Assembly (NCBI RefSeq): GCF_040395035.1
Contig: NZ_JBEBRB010000008.1
Span: 6,361 to 70,360, forward strand
From: Parapedobacter lycopersici_A
GTDB taxonomy: Bacteria > Bacteroidota > Bacteroidia > Sphingobacteriales > Sphingobacteriaceae
Reading direction: 5' to 3'
DNA: 64,000 nt
The notes beneath the pieces are model-generated. The model was not told the DNA's origin, did not search any database, and was given only the letters and a program-made list of their open reading frames with translations. Shown one piece after another: positions 25,799 to 36,900 of this stretch. Position numbers and translations under genes: made by a program. Numbering within the stretch: the stretch's first letter is position 1; each line of letters opens with the position of its first letter.

Positions 25799-26479
25799 TT
25801 AATTTGCTAATTTAATACGGTTTGAAAGATTTTTCCTGCCATTGATCAAGTCCATCAGCGGGCTTTGCAGCATGACCGCTTTTTTCGAGGCAGATACTTT
25901 GGCTATGGGATTACTATTGGAAACGACAGGGATATCAAAGCGATAAATACTGGTATATATGGCATTCTCAAACACCGCCTGGTCCGCGGCCTTCAGTTTG
26001 TCGAATTCCTTTTTTGCCGCCGGCTCATACACATAAGTCCGGCTGAACGTCTTTGTTGCCGGAAGATAAGCATAGGAGGCATGATTTGCGGTCGTAACTT
26101 TCATCTTTTCGAAGACGCGGTCGGTGATGGTATTCAAGTCCTCAACGCGGGCAAACGACCAGCTGATGGAAGCGATGAACGTGTTAAAATCAAGTGTGTA
26201 GGCGACATTGGAAATTCCGTCGGTTTGCTGCAGCTCGCTGACCAGCTGCTCCAGTTCCCTGCGGATATCAGCTTTGGAAGGTACCGGATATCCATTAACG
26301 CTATCAAGCAACATAACGGCTGCCAGCTTACTCTTGCTTTGGCTAAGGTTAGCCGTAAGGACCGCTGTGCCCGACCCATCCTGCTTCACGCTGACCTCTT
26401 CAATAAGCTGAAAACAGGAAGTGCATAACAGGCCCGATAATAACAGGGGAAATAAGAAAAAAAGGCGTTTAGTGCTCAC
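25799..26479 (-). CDS. Small envelope lipoprotein of unknown function
   Basis: A 226-residue protein with a lipoprotein signal (CTSC, C22) followed by FQLIEEVSVKQDGSGTAVLTANLSQS, a pattern common to small Bacteroidota lipoproteins with a beta-rich start. The middle is helical and charged (KADIRRELEQLVSELQQ). No enzyme motif is seen. It is the first gene of a two-gene unit with the Asp/Tyr-rich exported protein, at one-base spacing, and has a -7 box 53 bases upstream. Confidence 0.75.
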   Translation of the reverse strand: MSTKRLFFLFPLLLSGLLCTSCFQLIEEVSVKQDGSGTAVLTANLSQSKSKLAAVMLLDSVNGYPVPSKADIRRELEQLVSELQQTDGISNVAYTLDFNTFIASISWSFARVEDLNTITDRVFEKMKVTTANHASYAYLPATKTFSRTYVYEPAAKKEFDKLKAADQAVFENAIYTSIYRFDIPVVSNSNPIAKVSASKKAVMLQSPLMDLINGRKNLSNRIKLAN

Positions 26480-26531
26480 TTGTCCGTCTTATATTAATGC
26501 AACATAAACATTGCATGTTGCTAATTCGTGG

Positions 26532-26539
26532 CAAATATA
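26532..26539 (-). promoter_or_regulatory. Candidate -7 box (TATATTTG) for the lipoprotein pair
   Basis: TAnnTTTG match on the minus strand, 53 bases before the lipoprotein start. No clear -33 element is visible. Confidence 0.45.
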
Positions 26540-26660
26540 ACGTGACCATGTGGATTAATAAACCCCTGTTTTCCGTTATTCTGTCCCTGCGGTAAACCGG
26601 GCATTGGCTGCCGCCGACAGGGTATCGTAAGCTGTTACTGCTTGTGTACGGAACTGCCAA

Positions 26661-27434
26661 TCAGAAATTTGGTTTTCGTTTTGCCAAAAATGCCGATACC
26701 CCTTCGGCAAAATCGGCCGTACCAAAGCACTTCGAAAATTCTTCGATTTCCACTTCAAACCCATTCTTTGACGGATCAAGTCCGGCGTTTACCGCACGTA
26801 TGGCCGCAGCCACCGCATTGGGCGATCTGGAGGCGATTGTCTGGAGTATTTCCAGCGCTTTCTCCAGCAACACTGACTGATCGACCACCACATTAACCAA
26901 TCCATATTCCAGCGCCTTTTCCGCGGTGATCATGTCGGCAGTCAGTATGAGTTCCAGTGCACGGCCCCGGCCTACCAGCTGGGTTAGCCGTTGCGTGCCA
27001 CCATAACCCGGGATAAGTCCCAGTGTGACCTCCGGCAAACCCAGCCGGGCATTCGGAACCGCAATCCGCAGGTGGCATGCCAGCGCCAGTTCCAGTCCAC
27101 CCCCAAGCGCATAACCGTTAATAGCAGCCAGGATGGGCTTGCCTGCATGGTGGATCAGGTCGAATACATTGCGGTGGCCGTCGCGGGCGAGGCGCAGTCC
27201 CTGTGCGGCATCAAAAGCGGCAAACTCCGCGATATCCGCACCTGCCACAAATGCCTTTTTGCCCGCACCGGTCAGTACAATACCCCGCACCCGATTGTCG
27301 GCCAGTGCTTCGGTTAAGGCTCCATGCAATTCAGCTAGAATAGTCTGATTAAGTGCATTAAGCTTTTCCTCGCGGTTGATGGTAATAAAACGGACCGATT
27401 GCTCGTCCCGGATCAATAACTGATGAAATGCCAT
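26661..27434 (-). CDS. Enoyl-CoA hydratase/isomerase family protein
   Basis: Crotonase-fold enzyme of 257 residues, expected to hydrate 2-enoyl-CoA in beta-oxidation or a related route. Both catalytic glutamates of true hydratases are present: E115 in GGGLELA and E135 in LPEVTLG. The oxyanion-hole segments are VAGADI (63-68) and YALGGG (108-113), and the helix GYGGTQRL follows. I chose the ATG at 27434; an upstream start at 27473 would overlap the next gene and add an unrelated tail. Its neighbour upstream is a DUF5686 protein with which no functional link is obvious. Confidence 0.92.
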   Translation of the reverse strand: MAFHQLLIRDEQSVRFITINREEKLNALNQTILAELHGALTEALADNRVRGIVLTGAGKKAFVAGADIAEFAAFDAAQGLRLARDGHRNVFDLIHHAGKPILAAINGYALGGGLELALACHLRIAVPNARLGLPEVTLGLIPGYGGTQRLTQLVGRGRALELILTADMITAEKALEYGLVNVVVDQSVLLEKALEILQTIASRSPNAVAAAIRAVNAGLDPSKNGFEVEIEEFSKCFGTADFAEGVSAFLAKRKPNF

Positions 27435-27453
27435 AAGGATTGTATTTGATGAA

Positions 27454-30084
27454 CTAAAAAGATAAACTGGCACCTATCCGGATCCCATTCCGGTCTGCAC
27501 CGGGATGGCCAAGGTAAGACAGCCTGGTAACATATTCTATGCGAAATACGTTCAAAATGTTTTCCAAACCAAATGCCGTTTCCATATAGGGCTTCTGTCC
27601 CAGCGTAAACGTCGTCGGGTTTCCATGAAGATCCGTAGGAAGCCGGAATACGCCCGTAACCCCGTTTTCGGGCCGGTTCTCCGGCCGCACATTGCCATAC
27701 AGCAATCTGAAGCTGATAATCTCGCGTAATTTCAACCGCTTTATCAACGGAATTTTATTCAAAATAAAGCCATTTAGCCGGTGTTCGATGCTGAACTTGA
27801 CGTATTGGTCACTCACGAACTCCAGGTCCTCCATCAGACTATAAGCATCCGGCGAAAGCACATAAGTCTGGTTGGCATTCGGGATATCCAGCAAGGGGAA
27901 AGGGAGTGTGCCAAAAATATAACCCGCCCCCATGTTGACATCGGCAAATCCCAATTGTGAAAGAAATACCCGCTTGAACACATCGAACCGCAGGGCATGA
28001 TACCCGTAGTCGCTGCCCAGCAGTCCCTTAACTCCCATGTTGTAGCGCAGGTTAAAAACCGGAAATTTATTGATCATCGGCGTGCGTTCCACATTGCGTT
28101 GTAAAAACGCTTCGTGGGGCGCCCAGCGCAGGCTCAATCCCCACTCGGCAGTCTGTAACCCACGGAGGGTATCGGCTGTGGGCCCGGCCGAAATAAAGTG
28201 CAGCTGCGCGGCAGGTGTCTGCCGCAGCGTGGCAACATGCGTCTGCAACATAAAATGATTGCCAAATTCAATCACGTGGTTTAGCCGCATGGCTTTATTA
28301 TACAGCCATTTGTCCTGTTCATCACGCCGGAATGACCGCACAAAACTATCGCCATTACGAAAACCCAGCCGCTGGCCCGGTTCCCGGGCATCCTGCTGAT
28401 AAGTCGCCTGTATGTAATGTGCAGGATAGGCGGCAACAGGCCTGCCATTAAGTGTGTAAGCTGTTCCCAGATAAAATTTCACGCGTTCGTCGCGGAATCC
28501 ATATGCCGCGTATGCTTCGCCATATATTTTGTCCGATAACAGCGGGCTTGTTCTTCCTCCTATGCGCACACGGCTGCCTTCCAGTTCGTTATAACTGTAC
28601 ATGTATTCCACGGGCCCGATTTCCACGGGTCCGGCACGTTTGAAACTGCTGAGCAGTACAGATCCCCAGTCCAGTGTACGTTTAAACGCCCGGTTATTCC
28701 GCAGGCTGTCAAAATTGGTGTAGGTATTGGCTTCCACCGATGTGAGCGGTACCGGCCGGTTCTCTTTCCAGTAGCGGTCGGGTACCAGATTGGCTCCGGC
28801 CACCATGGACGCCGGTTGGCCGTCGAATACGCGGTCGGGCGTCTGTTGCTGCGTATCATAATCCCCATAAACCAATGTCCGTTGCCCGAAAGCCCCGCGT
28901 TTCCCGCCGGTCAATCCGAAGTGGATGCGCATATCGGAATGCCCGAGTAGGTAGATGCCGTTCCCTTGCCGCTTAAAACGCTGGGAAATGGTAACATCCG
29001 TTACCCAATTCAGGTTCGCCTCGTGACCTATCCGGATATCCGCCTGCCGGATGCCGTAATTGCCATCGAGTGTGACCTGTAATTTCCCGGCAAATAAGCG
29101 GTCTTCGCTGTTGCGCGGCACAAAAGCCAGTTCGATAAACGTTCCCTCCCCGGTTGAAAGCGTATCCGTGATGTAGTATTTATAAAACAGCGGTGCGCTT
29201 GCTGCAGTAGGTCCCAAAAAAGGCTTGTTCAGGATCAGAATGTTATCTTCATAAATGTCTACATCCCCGTGAATGTATTCCATATACGCTTCAATATTCC
29301 TGTTATTTACATACCGGGGGTCAAGTTCGGTTTTCCGATGTGCCGTCACAAGGGTTTTTGCCGCTTTGGGAAACGCGCGTAAATACTGCCTTGCTACTTG
29401 CTCTTCCAGGAACACCGGCAACAGGGCTTTGCCAGGTGCCAGTGTCGTATCCGTATTTTCCAGCGCAAACCGGTATCCCCGGGTAATGCTACTGTTTAAC
29501 AGGCCTTTTGGGGGGTTACTGACCGCCAGCATGACTTTTTCATACCGTTGAAAAGACACATAATCATAGCGCGACAGCCGGTTAAGCGGCTTATGCTGAA
29601 TGACCTGCCGGATCAGCGCAACGGCCGGGTTATCCCGGTTCCGATAACGGCCCTTGCCTTCAACCATCACTTCATCCAGTGCATGGATGTTCTCCTCCAG
29701 CTGTACATTCAGTGTTTGGTTGCCCGTTTGGGGCAGCCGGGTGACCAGTGCCTTGTAACCCAATGCATCAAAAGTGATCGATCGGCTGACGTCTGGAATA
29801 AATAGGCTATAAAACCCAGCGCGGTCCGTGGAGGTACCTATATCGGTATCCGGCAGTACGACTGATACACCCGAAATCCCTTCCCCGGTAGAGGCATCCG
29901 TAACCCGTCCGCGGATGGTCAGCTGTGCAGAAGCGCCGAATCCATTGACGAGAAAGATGAACAGGAGTACGGTTTCCAAAGCGAACTGTCGTATAGCAAC
30001 ACCTTTTATGCCCTTACCTTTCGTCATCGCCATAACCACCGATTGCTGTTCTTCCGTCTTTTTGTAAACGACCACAAGATACAT
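27454..30084 (-). CDS. DUF5686 outer-membrane protein with carboxypeptidase-regulatory-like domain
   Basis: An 876-residue envelope protein of unknown role. After a hydrophobic segment ending in GFGASAQ comes a carboxypeptidase-regulatory-like domain (TIRGRVTDASTGEGISGVSVV), the same N-terminal module as in SusC proteins, followed by a long DUF5686 region rich in beta strands and ending in SLSF, as expected for an outer-membrane barrel. There is no TonB plug, so it is not a transporter of the SusC type. The listed start gives an unusually long stretch before the signal; ATG codons at 30033 or 30027 give a better signal peptide. The family is widespread in Bacteroidota. Confidence 0.83.
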   Translation of the reverse strand: MYLVVVYKKTEEQQSVVMAMTKGKGIKGVAIRQFALETVLLFIFLVNGFGASAQLTIRGRVTDASTGEGISGVSVVLPDTDIGTSTDRAGFYSLFIPDVSRSITFDALGYKALVTRLPQTGNQTLNVQLEENIHALDEVMVEGKGRYRNRDNPAVALIRQVIQHKPLNRLSRYDYVSFQRYEKVMLAVSNPPKGLLNSSITRGYRFALENTDTTLAPGKALLPVFLEEQVARQYLRAFPKAAKTLVTAHRKTELDPRYVNNRNIEAYMEYIHGDVDIYEDNILILNKPFLGPTAASAPLFYKYYITDTLSTGEGTFIELAFVPRNSEDRLFAGKLQVTLDGNYGIRQADIRIGHEANLNWVTDVTISQRFKRQGNGIYLLGHSDMRIHFGLTGGKRGAFGQRTLVYGDYDTQQQTPDRVFDGQPASMVAGANLVPDRYWKENRPVPLTSVEANTYTNFDSLRNNRAFKRTLDWGSVLLSSFKRAGPVEIGPVEYMYSYNELEGSRVRIGGRTSPLLSDKIYGEAYAAYGFRDERVKFYLGTAYTLNGRPVAAYPAHYIQATYQQDAREPGQRLGFRNGDSFVRSFRRDEQDKWLYNKAMRLNHVIEFGNHFMLQTHVATLRQTPAAQLHFISAGPTADTLRGLQTAEWGLSLRWAPHEAFLQRNVERTPMINKFPVFNLRYNMGVKGLLGSDYGYHALRFDVFKRVFLSQLGFADVNMGAGYIFGTLPFPLLDIPNANQTYVLSPDAYSLMEDLEFVSDQYVKFSIEHRLNGFILNKIPLIKRLKLREIISFRLLYGNVRPENRPENGVTGVFRLPTDLHGNPTTFTLGQKPYMETAFGLENILNVFRIEYVTRLSYLGHPGADRNGIRIGASLSF

Positions 30085-30087
30085 TTG
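30080..30087 (+). promoter_or_regulatory. Candidate -7 box (TACATTTG) for aminopeptidase P
   Basis: TAnnTTTG match 53 bases before the aminopeptidase start. It overlaps the most upstream start codon of the divergent DUF5686 gene, which is another reason to prefer that gene's shorter start. Confidence 0.4.
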
Positions 30088-30140
30088 TTGGGGGATTAAT
30101 ACAACATTTCCTAACTTGCGCTACACAAAAAACAAGGATT

Positions 30141-31922
30141 ATGACCCATGCCGAAAAACTGTCCGCCATCCGTCATTTGATGGATGAGCAACATATCGAT
30201 GCGTATATCATCCCGTTATCCGATCCGCATATCAGTGAGTACCTTCCCGAACATTACCAGTGTATCGCTTGGATATGCGGCTTTACCGGATCGGCGGGCA
30301 CCATCGTGATCACCCAGGAATTTGCGGGATTATGGACAGACTCGCGTTATTTTGTACAGGCCAACAGCCAACTCTCGGGCACCGGTTTTGAATTGGTGAA
30401 GCTACGGGCACAGGGCGCAGCGGAATATGCGGATTGGCTGGCAGGTCAACTGCCAGGGAGTTCCGTAGTGGCGTTTGATGGTAAGCTAGCTTCCGTGTTG
30501 CTGGCCCATACCGTGTCGGAGAAGCTGACGCCGTTGGGAATGACGGTCCGGGGCAATGCCGATTTGATAACCCCGCTGTGGCAAGGACGCCCCGCATTAC
30601 CAGACAATCCGGCCTATTTGCTTGCTCCGTCCATCACCGGCGAGTCTACGGAGGAAAAACTTCGGCGGCTGCGCGGCGAGATGGAAAGACAGCAGGTACA
30701 GGCACACTTTATCTCCTCTCTTGACGACCTCGCCTGGCTGTTCAATATCCGCGGCAGCGACGTGGCATGCAACCCGGTGGTGCTGGGTTTTGCCTTGATT
30801 ACACCGATCACTGCCACGCTGTTCATTTCCGGGACAAAGCTCAGTGATCAGGACAGCAACGTGTTGATCCAGCAGGGCGTTACCCTAGCCGATTACCATG
30901 CGAGCGGTCCGGCATTGAAGGCCCTTCCTTCCGGAGCCAGGTTGCTGCTCGATCCCAAACGCACCTGTTTTGCGCAGTATCAGCAAGTGCCTGCCGGCAA
31001 CGCGATTGTGGAGCAGCTCAATCCGACAACGCGATTTAAGGCCGTTAAAAACGAAGTTGAAATTGCCCATACCCGAAATACCATGATTAAAGATGGGGTG
31101 GCACTCACCCGGTTTTTCAAATGGCTTGAAGAAGCTGTAGGACGGGAAAAAATTACCGAAATATCCATCGCCGAAAAGCTGCAGGGCCTGCGTGCAGCGC
31201 AGGAAGGTTTTGTCGGCGAGAGTTTTGACACCATCGCCGGTTACAAAGCCCACGGCGCACTGCCCCACTACAAGGCAACACCGGCCAGTGACGTCGAGCT
31301 TGCAGCCGATGGCCTGCTGCTCGTAGATTCCGGAGGGCAGTACCGCACAGGAACGACGGACATTACCCGGGTGGTTTCGTTAGGCAAGACCACGGATGCG
31401 GAGCGAACGGATTATACCCTGGTGCTGAAAGCGATGATTACCGGCAGTACCACCGTGTTTCCGGTGGGCACACGGGGTTATCAGCTTGATGCCATTACAC
31501 GGAAACCCATGTGGGACCAGCTGCGCAACTATGGACATGGCACCGGCCATGGGGTAGGGTTCTTCCTGAATGTCCATGAAGGACCGCATGTGTTTAATCC
31601 CTCCAGTGTGGACGTCGTCATTGAACCGGGGATGATTACCTCCATAGAACCGGGACTGTACCGGGAAGCGCAGTACGGTATCCGTATCGAAAACCTGGTG
31701 TTGGCGGCAACGGATGAAAACACACCGTTTGGCACTTTTATGGCGTTTGAAACCCTTACGCTTTGTTATATCGATACCGCGCTGGTGGATAAAACCCTAC
31801 TGGACGAACCGCAGATCCACTGGCTGAACACTTACCATGCCACGGTATATGAAAGGCTGGCACCCCACCTGGATGAAAGCGAGCGGCATTGGCTAGCCGG
31901 GAAAACCGCAGCCATACGATAA
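30141..31922 (+). CDS. Xaa-Pro aminopeptidase (M24B family)
   Basis: Metallopeptidase that releases N-terminal residues ahead of proline. At 593 residues it is the long, eukaryote-like form with two creatinase-type N-terminal domains (about 1-300) before the pita-bread catalytic domain. The five metal ligands can be placed: D396 and D407 in LLVDSGGQYRTGTTDITR, H470 in HGTGHGVG, E503 in SIEPGLY and E517 in GIRIENL. No signal peptide, so cytoplasmic. It is transcribed away from the DUF5686 gene and ends before a shared terminator. Confidence 0.94.
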   Translation: MTHAEKLSAIRHLMDEQHIDAYIIPLSDPHISEYLPEHYQCIAWICGFTGSAGTIVITQEFAGLWTDSRYFVQANSQLSGTGFELVKLRAQGAAEYADWLAGQLPGSSVVAFDGKLASVLLAHTVSEKLTPLGMTVRGNADLITPLWQGRPALPDNPAYLLAPSITGESTEEKLRRLRGEMERQQVQAHFISSLDDLAWLFNIRGSDVACNPVVLGFALITPITATLFISGTKLSDQDSNVLIQQGVTLADYHASGPALKALPSGARLLLDPKRTCFAQYQQVPAGNAIVEQLNPTTRFKAVKNEVEIAHTRNTMIKDGVALTRFFKWLEEAVGREKITEISIAEKLQGLRAAQEGFVGESFDTIAGYKAHGALPHYKATPASDVELAADGLLLVDSGGQYRTGTTDITRVVSLGKTTDAERTDYTLVLKAMITGSTTVFPVGTRGYQLDAITRKPMWDQLRNYGHGTGHGVGFFLNVHEGPHVFNPSSVDVVIEPGMITSIEPGLYREAQYGIRIENLVLAATDENTPFGTFMAFETLTLCYIDTALVDKTLLDEPQIHWLNTYHATVYERLAPHLDESERHWLAGKTAAIR

Positions 31923-31941
31923 CGCTCCAAAGAAAATAAAA

Positions 31942-31968
31942 AAGGCTGTCCCGCACCAGGACAGCCTT
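31942..31968 (-). terminator. Intrinsic terminator of the second SusCD unit
   Basis: AAGGCTGTCC (31942-31951) and GGACAGCCTT (31959-31968) make a perfect 10-bp stem. Read on the minus strand it is followed by TTTTTATTTTC, a strong U tract, so it ends the SusD gene at 32003. It may also stop the converging aminopeptidase transcript. Confidence 0.85.
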
Positions 31969-32002
31969 CGGAGATAGGTTTATGGGTCGATTATTCGGCT
32001 TT

Positions 32003-33901
32003 TTATTGCTGTTTAGCCCACCAAAGCGGGGTCAGCACGTCGTCCGGACCACCCAATGCACTGACAGCACTGTCGTAGCCCTCGGGATTGCTGGCCGGTA
32101 TCGTTGAAGGATAACGGACCCGTTGCGGGAAGAATCGGATGCTAACATCCATGTAGTTGCTTTGGTTGAGGTCCGGCATGTTCACAAGCGGATCTTCCAC
32201 GGCTGGATTTTCGAAAAACGGCAGGCCCAGTCTCCGCTGGTCATTCCACGTTTCCAGTGGCAGCCAGGGTGCCTGGGCAATGAATTTCTGCGTGATAATT
32301 TTGGTCAGCTGGTCGTTTTTAACCGCACCCCCCTCATACAGGTCGTTATCCGGGTAAGGGATATTGGCGACACCGGCACTCCCGGTGTAACCATCCACAA
32401 AGTTCATGGCGTGGGTTGCGGGCGGCTCAGCGGTATGTCCCCAGCTAACCGATGTCCCGGTCATGTTGTAATCCGTTGAGCTAAGGTAATCACTCAGATA
32501 GGACGTTACCCCCCAATGTTCAAAGCTCGACGTAATGCCCGCTTCATAGGCCGCCTGGGCATCCATGGGTGCTGACCAGCCACGTAACGCAGCCTCGGCC
32601 ACCAGAAAATAAGATTCCCACGGGGCGAAAAAGATACGTTTGTTGTCGCTGTTACGGAAGAGGTTGTTCAGACGAGGTGTACCATTGGGATAGCTATAGA
32701 CCTGATTCAGCGATCCCCTCGTTCCCCAGGCGCCATTGGCAAATCCATTCCAGGTATAGGCTAAGTTCACTTCCTTAAACACCGAGCCGTCCTCACTCAT
32801 GAGGTTGCGTTTGTTGTCCAGCGTGGCATACGTCGGATACAGCGCATTGCTTTCATCTCCGGGGATGGCATATATCTTATAAGCACGCGGATCAATCGAG
32901 TTGGGCAGTCCGTCGAACCAGTAACCCGCAGTCGGCGCATTGGTCAGCATTGCAAAGTGATCATCGTATTTGATGCCCACATAGTCAGCAGGTTTGATAT
33001 AGTCTGCATAAGACGCAGCCAGCTGGTCGGCCGACGGAATGCCGCCCAGGCCAAGGTACAGGTTGTTTAGCGTTGCCGAGATATTAAAGTGGTTCCATGT
33101 ACGGGTCATTACCCCAGTAAGCCCATCCCATCCCGGCTGTTCAGCCACCTGGAACATGTCGGCTGCAGTGGTGATGTGGGGTAGTGCCGCAGCAGCCTCA
33201 AATTCAGCCTGAGCCTTGCCGGCGTCCACTTCAGAAAGCCGCATTGCCAGGCGCATGCGCATGGAATTTGCGTATTTTTGCCATTTGGCAAAATCATAGC
33301 CATACGCCGGGTCAAAGCGGGAAATGCTTGAGGCGCTGACTGCCAAATCCAGTTTGGTTGAAGCGTCCGTTAATTCCGATAGCAAGAAATTATAAACGTC
33401 CTGCAGGCTGGCGTATGACGGATTGTCTCCATGGAAAGCATCCAGTGGGATCGGCCCAAAGGTGTCCGCCAGTTCACTCATCAGGTAAGCCCGCCAGATC
33501 CGCGCCACCTGTACCAGGTTCGGGGTGTATTCCGGTGCCGTGCCGGCCTCAATCTGTTGCTGGCCGATCTGGATCGCGCTGTTGATGGCGGAGAGCCAGC
33601 TCGCCATGTAGCTGCGACCGTAGTAATCCGAAGACCACCCATCGTTATAACCGCCGCTGGATATGCCGCCGCCGGAAGAAAAGCGTCCGGCGGTCGTCCA
33701 ATACAGGACAAATACCCGTTCCGCAATGTGGGGGTCCATCTGCGAGTTAATAATGGCGTTGTTAATGAAATATTCTACCTGTACCTGGTCGGCATTCGCC
33801 CCGTACGGGTCTTTATTGATTTCTTCAAATTTGCTGCACGACTGGAAGCCAACCAGGCTCCCAAGAAGCACCGCTGCTGTTTTATGAATAATATTTTTCA
33901 T
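32003..33901 (-). CDS. SusD-like lipoprotein (SusD_2 type)
   Basis: Surface lipoprotein partner of the adjacent SusC. The lipobox is FQSC (C22), followed by SKFEEINKDPYGAN, an opening typical of the SusD_2 (PF12771-like) branch and unlike the first SusD in the window. Helical regions with YFLVAEAALRG and WNDQRRLGLPFFENPAV are also typical. At 632 residues it is longer than usual for this branch. I chose the ATG at 33901 because the ten residues before it are not part of a signal. It follows SusC on the same transcript, with the SusC stop about 20 bases before its start. Confidence 0.9.
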   Translation of the reverse strand: MKNIIHKTAAVLLGSLVGFQSCSKFEEINKDPYGANADQVQVEYFINNAIINSQMDPHIAERVFVLYWTTAGRFSSGGGISSGGYNDGWSSDYYGRSYMASWLSAINSAIQIGQQQIEAGTAPEYTPNLVQVARIWRAYLMSELADTFGPIPLDAFHGDNPSYASLQDVYNFLLSELTDASTKLDLAVSASSISRFDPAYGYDFAKWQKYANSMRMRLAMRLSEVDAGKAQAEFEAAAALPHITTAADMFQVAEQPGWDGLTGVMTRTWNHFNISATLNNLYLGLGGIPSADQLAASYADYIKPADYVGIKYDDHFAMLTNAPTAGYWFDGLPNSIDPRAYKIYAIPGDESNALYPTYATLDNKRNLMSEDGSVFKEVNLAYTWNGFANGAWGTRGSLNQVYSYPNGTPRLNNLFRNSDNKRIFFAPWESYFLVAEAALRGWSAPMDAQAAYEAGITSSFEHWGVTSYLSDYLSSTDYNMTGTSVSWGHTAEPPATHAMNFVDGYTGSAGVANIPYPDNDLYEGGAVKNDQLTKIITQKFIAQAPWLPLETWNDQRRLGLPFFENPAVEDPLVNMPDLNQSNYMDVSIRFFPQRVRYPSTIPASNPEGYDSAVSALGGPDDVLTPLWWAKQQ

Positions 33902-33920
33902 GTCAGTAGGATGTTGAAAA

Positions 33921-36900
33921 TTAAAAACCAAGGGTTACACCAAACATAAAGGTCCGCATGGTGGCGGGCGACGCGCTCTCAAATCCAATGGCGTTTGACC
34001 CGGTTGCAAATACAGCTTCGGGGTCGAGTCCCCGCATTTTGCTATGAATCATCCATACGTTATTGCAGCTGGCAAATACCCGGACGTTCTGCAATCCGGA
34101 ATTGGTTAACATGGATTGCGGAAACTGATAACTCAGCTGTACGTTGCGCAGCCGGATGTTGGTCGCATCATACAAATTGGCCTCGTTTATACCCAAGTTG
34201 CTTGCCGTGGCGACACGGTTCCAATAGTTCTGTACGGTTACGGACGTTGTGTTCTCTACGTAACCGTCGGCACCATCACTTTCCACACCGCTTACTACGA
34301 AATCTTCACGCGCACCGTTAGGCGCGGTGACGGCTGCAGTACCGTTACGCTGCATGGCGACCTGGGTAGAAGAGAATATTTCTCCGCCGAAACGGCCGTC
34401 CAGCTGAAATGAGAGACCGATCCCCTTATAGTTGAAGGTGTTGGTCAGTCCGGCCATTGCATCAGCTTGCTGGTTACCCAGCAGTTCCTTTTCGCTGTCG
34501 CGCAAAGGTAGTCCGTTTTCCAGGATCAACCGGCCATAATGCGGGCTTGCGGGATCTTTTACACGCAAAAAGCGGTGTCCGTAAATTTCGCCATACATAC
34601 CGCCTGCACGGCCGACAATGGCGAGGTCGTCATAAGCGGCATCCACGGGATACTGATATACGCCCAAATGACTGGCGATATCAATCACTTCGTTGATGTT
34701 CCGGCTGAAATTGGCTGAGATGTCCCAGTTGAATCCGGTCGGATTACTCAGCGCATTCACATTCACCATAATTTCAAACCCTTTGTTCTGAATATTCCCG
34801 GCATTGATTTTCCGCGAAGCATAACCGCTGGTAGGATCGAGTCCCAAATCAATCAGCTGATTGGTCGCGTTTACCTTGTACCAGGCAAAGTCAATGTTCA
34901 CCCGGTCGAATAGGCGTACTTCGGCGCCAAATTCAAGACTGCGCAGCAATTCATTCACCACATTCGGGTCGTAAAAAACACTTCCGGTATTGGCCGTGGT
35001 GTTACCCCGCGGGTCGCTGCCGATGCTGTACACGTTGTAAAGCTGGTATGGTCCCATGTCGTTTCCGACTTCGGCATACGATGCGCGGAGCTTAGCGTAA
35101 CTAAACCAAGCAGGGAGTGTACCCCCAAGCGCATTAACCATGTCGGTAAATACGTAGGAAAGATTGACGGAAGGATAGAAAAATGACCGGTTATCCGGAT
35201 GGAGCGTTGATGTCCAATCGTTCCTGAACGTTGCGTCCAAGTATAGGTAGTTGTCATATTTCAGCGCAAGCGATCCATAAATGGAATTGACGCGTTTTTC
35301 CGATAGGCTTTGGGTAATCGAAGGCACGCCTACACCGTTGTTCAGAGAAAATAAATTCGGCACCTCCAATTCCGTCACCGAGCCGCCTACAGAAGAAAGG
35401 CGTTGTTGCATCAAGTTGCCGCCGACCATGATGGAGCCGCCGAGCCGGCCAAACACTTCGTCTTTTTGGGCAGTCAGCATCGCGCTGTAATTGGTTTCCT
35501 GAAACGTTTCCTTGGATAAGGCATAATGGCCACCGGCCGGATTCGGGCTGCCTACATATACTTTTCGCTCCACATTGGTGGTATAAATATCCCCGCCTCC
35601 TTTAACCTCGGCTGTTAACCAGTCGGTTGCTTTGTAACGCAGGGTACCGTTCAGCATTATCCGATCCCTTGAATCCTTATATTGGTCATACGCTGCGCGC
35701 CAGTACGGGTTGATCGAGGCGTTTGTGCCACTGCCGAACCATAGCATATCACCGTTTTCATCGACAGCCGGTTGAAAATCCCGGATGTTGAGCGAGCGGG
35801 GCATCATATATAGCGAATACATACTGCTCCAGTCACGCGAATTAATCGGACGGTTATAACCTGCGGTGTTGTTGTACTGCACTTTGGTGTCGGTGCTCCA
35901 GCGGTCGTCTCTCCCGAATTTGGTGGTGGCGCGCGCCATGAGGTTGGTCCGGACAAATTTATTGCCGGGCAGGATGCTCTTCTGGTTGACCCGGCTTACG
36001 GACGTATAGATCCCTGTATTATTAAATTGCTGCTGAAATGTAGCGTTATGCTGCTGGTTGATGCCCGTTTGCAGGAAATTGCTGATGTTGTCCTGCACCG
36101 TTAAAGGGCCTTCCGAACCGTCCCATTTGACGACGTTCTGTCCCTCAATGCGCGGTCCCCAGCTCAGTCGCTCGTCGGGGAGAAAATTGCCATTCGTTCC
36201 CTGGCCGAAAATATCCTGGGTTTCCGGTGTCATAAACGGATTCTCAATACCGACGTTGGAGGAGATGGTCAACCCCAATCCGGCCTGTTTCCGGCCTGAT
36301 TTGGTGGTGATCAGGATGACACCGTTGCCTGCCCGGTTACCGTAAAGTGCCGCTGCAGAAGGACCTTTCAGTACCGACATGCTTTCAATGTCTTCGGGGT
36401 TAATGTCTCCAAGGCCATTTCCCCGGTCAAATCCCGGATCCCAGAAACCGTTGGATTCGGTTCCTGTGAAATTGTTCACGGGCACCCCGTCAACCACGAT
36501 CAGCGGCTGGTTATCACCTGTCAACGAGTTGAAACCACGGAGTACAATCTTAGCCGATGCGCCGGCACCGTTGCTGGAACGGGCTACCTGCAGACCGGCT
36601 ACTTTGCCCGACAGCGCATTCGTCACGTTGGTTTCCCGTGCATTGGACAGCGTGGCACCTTTCACCTCCTGCACGGCATAGCCCAGTGAACGGCGTTCCC
36701 GCTCAATACCGAGCGCCGTTACCACTACCTCACCCAGTTCGCTGGCGTCCTGTTCGAGGACGACATTCATCCGGGTCTGGTTTCCTACGGTAACCTGCTG
36801 TGAAGTATATCCGACCATACTGAACTGGATAACCTCACCGCGTGATGCACTGATGGTGTAATTACCTTCTGCATCGGTCTGCACGCCGCGGGTAGTGCCC

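Noticed and set aside
26583..26618. A possible terminator hairpin (CCCTG/CAGGG) after the enoyl-CoA hydratase
   Set aside because: The outer stem is only five pairs around a long loop, and no T run follows on either strand.
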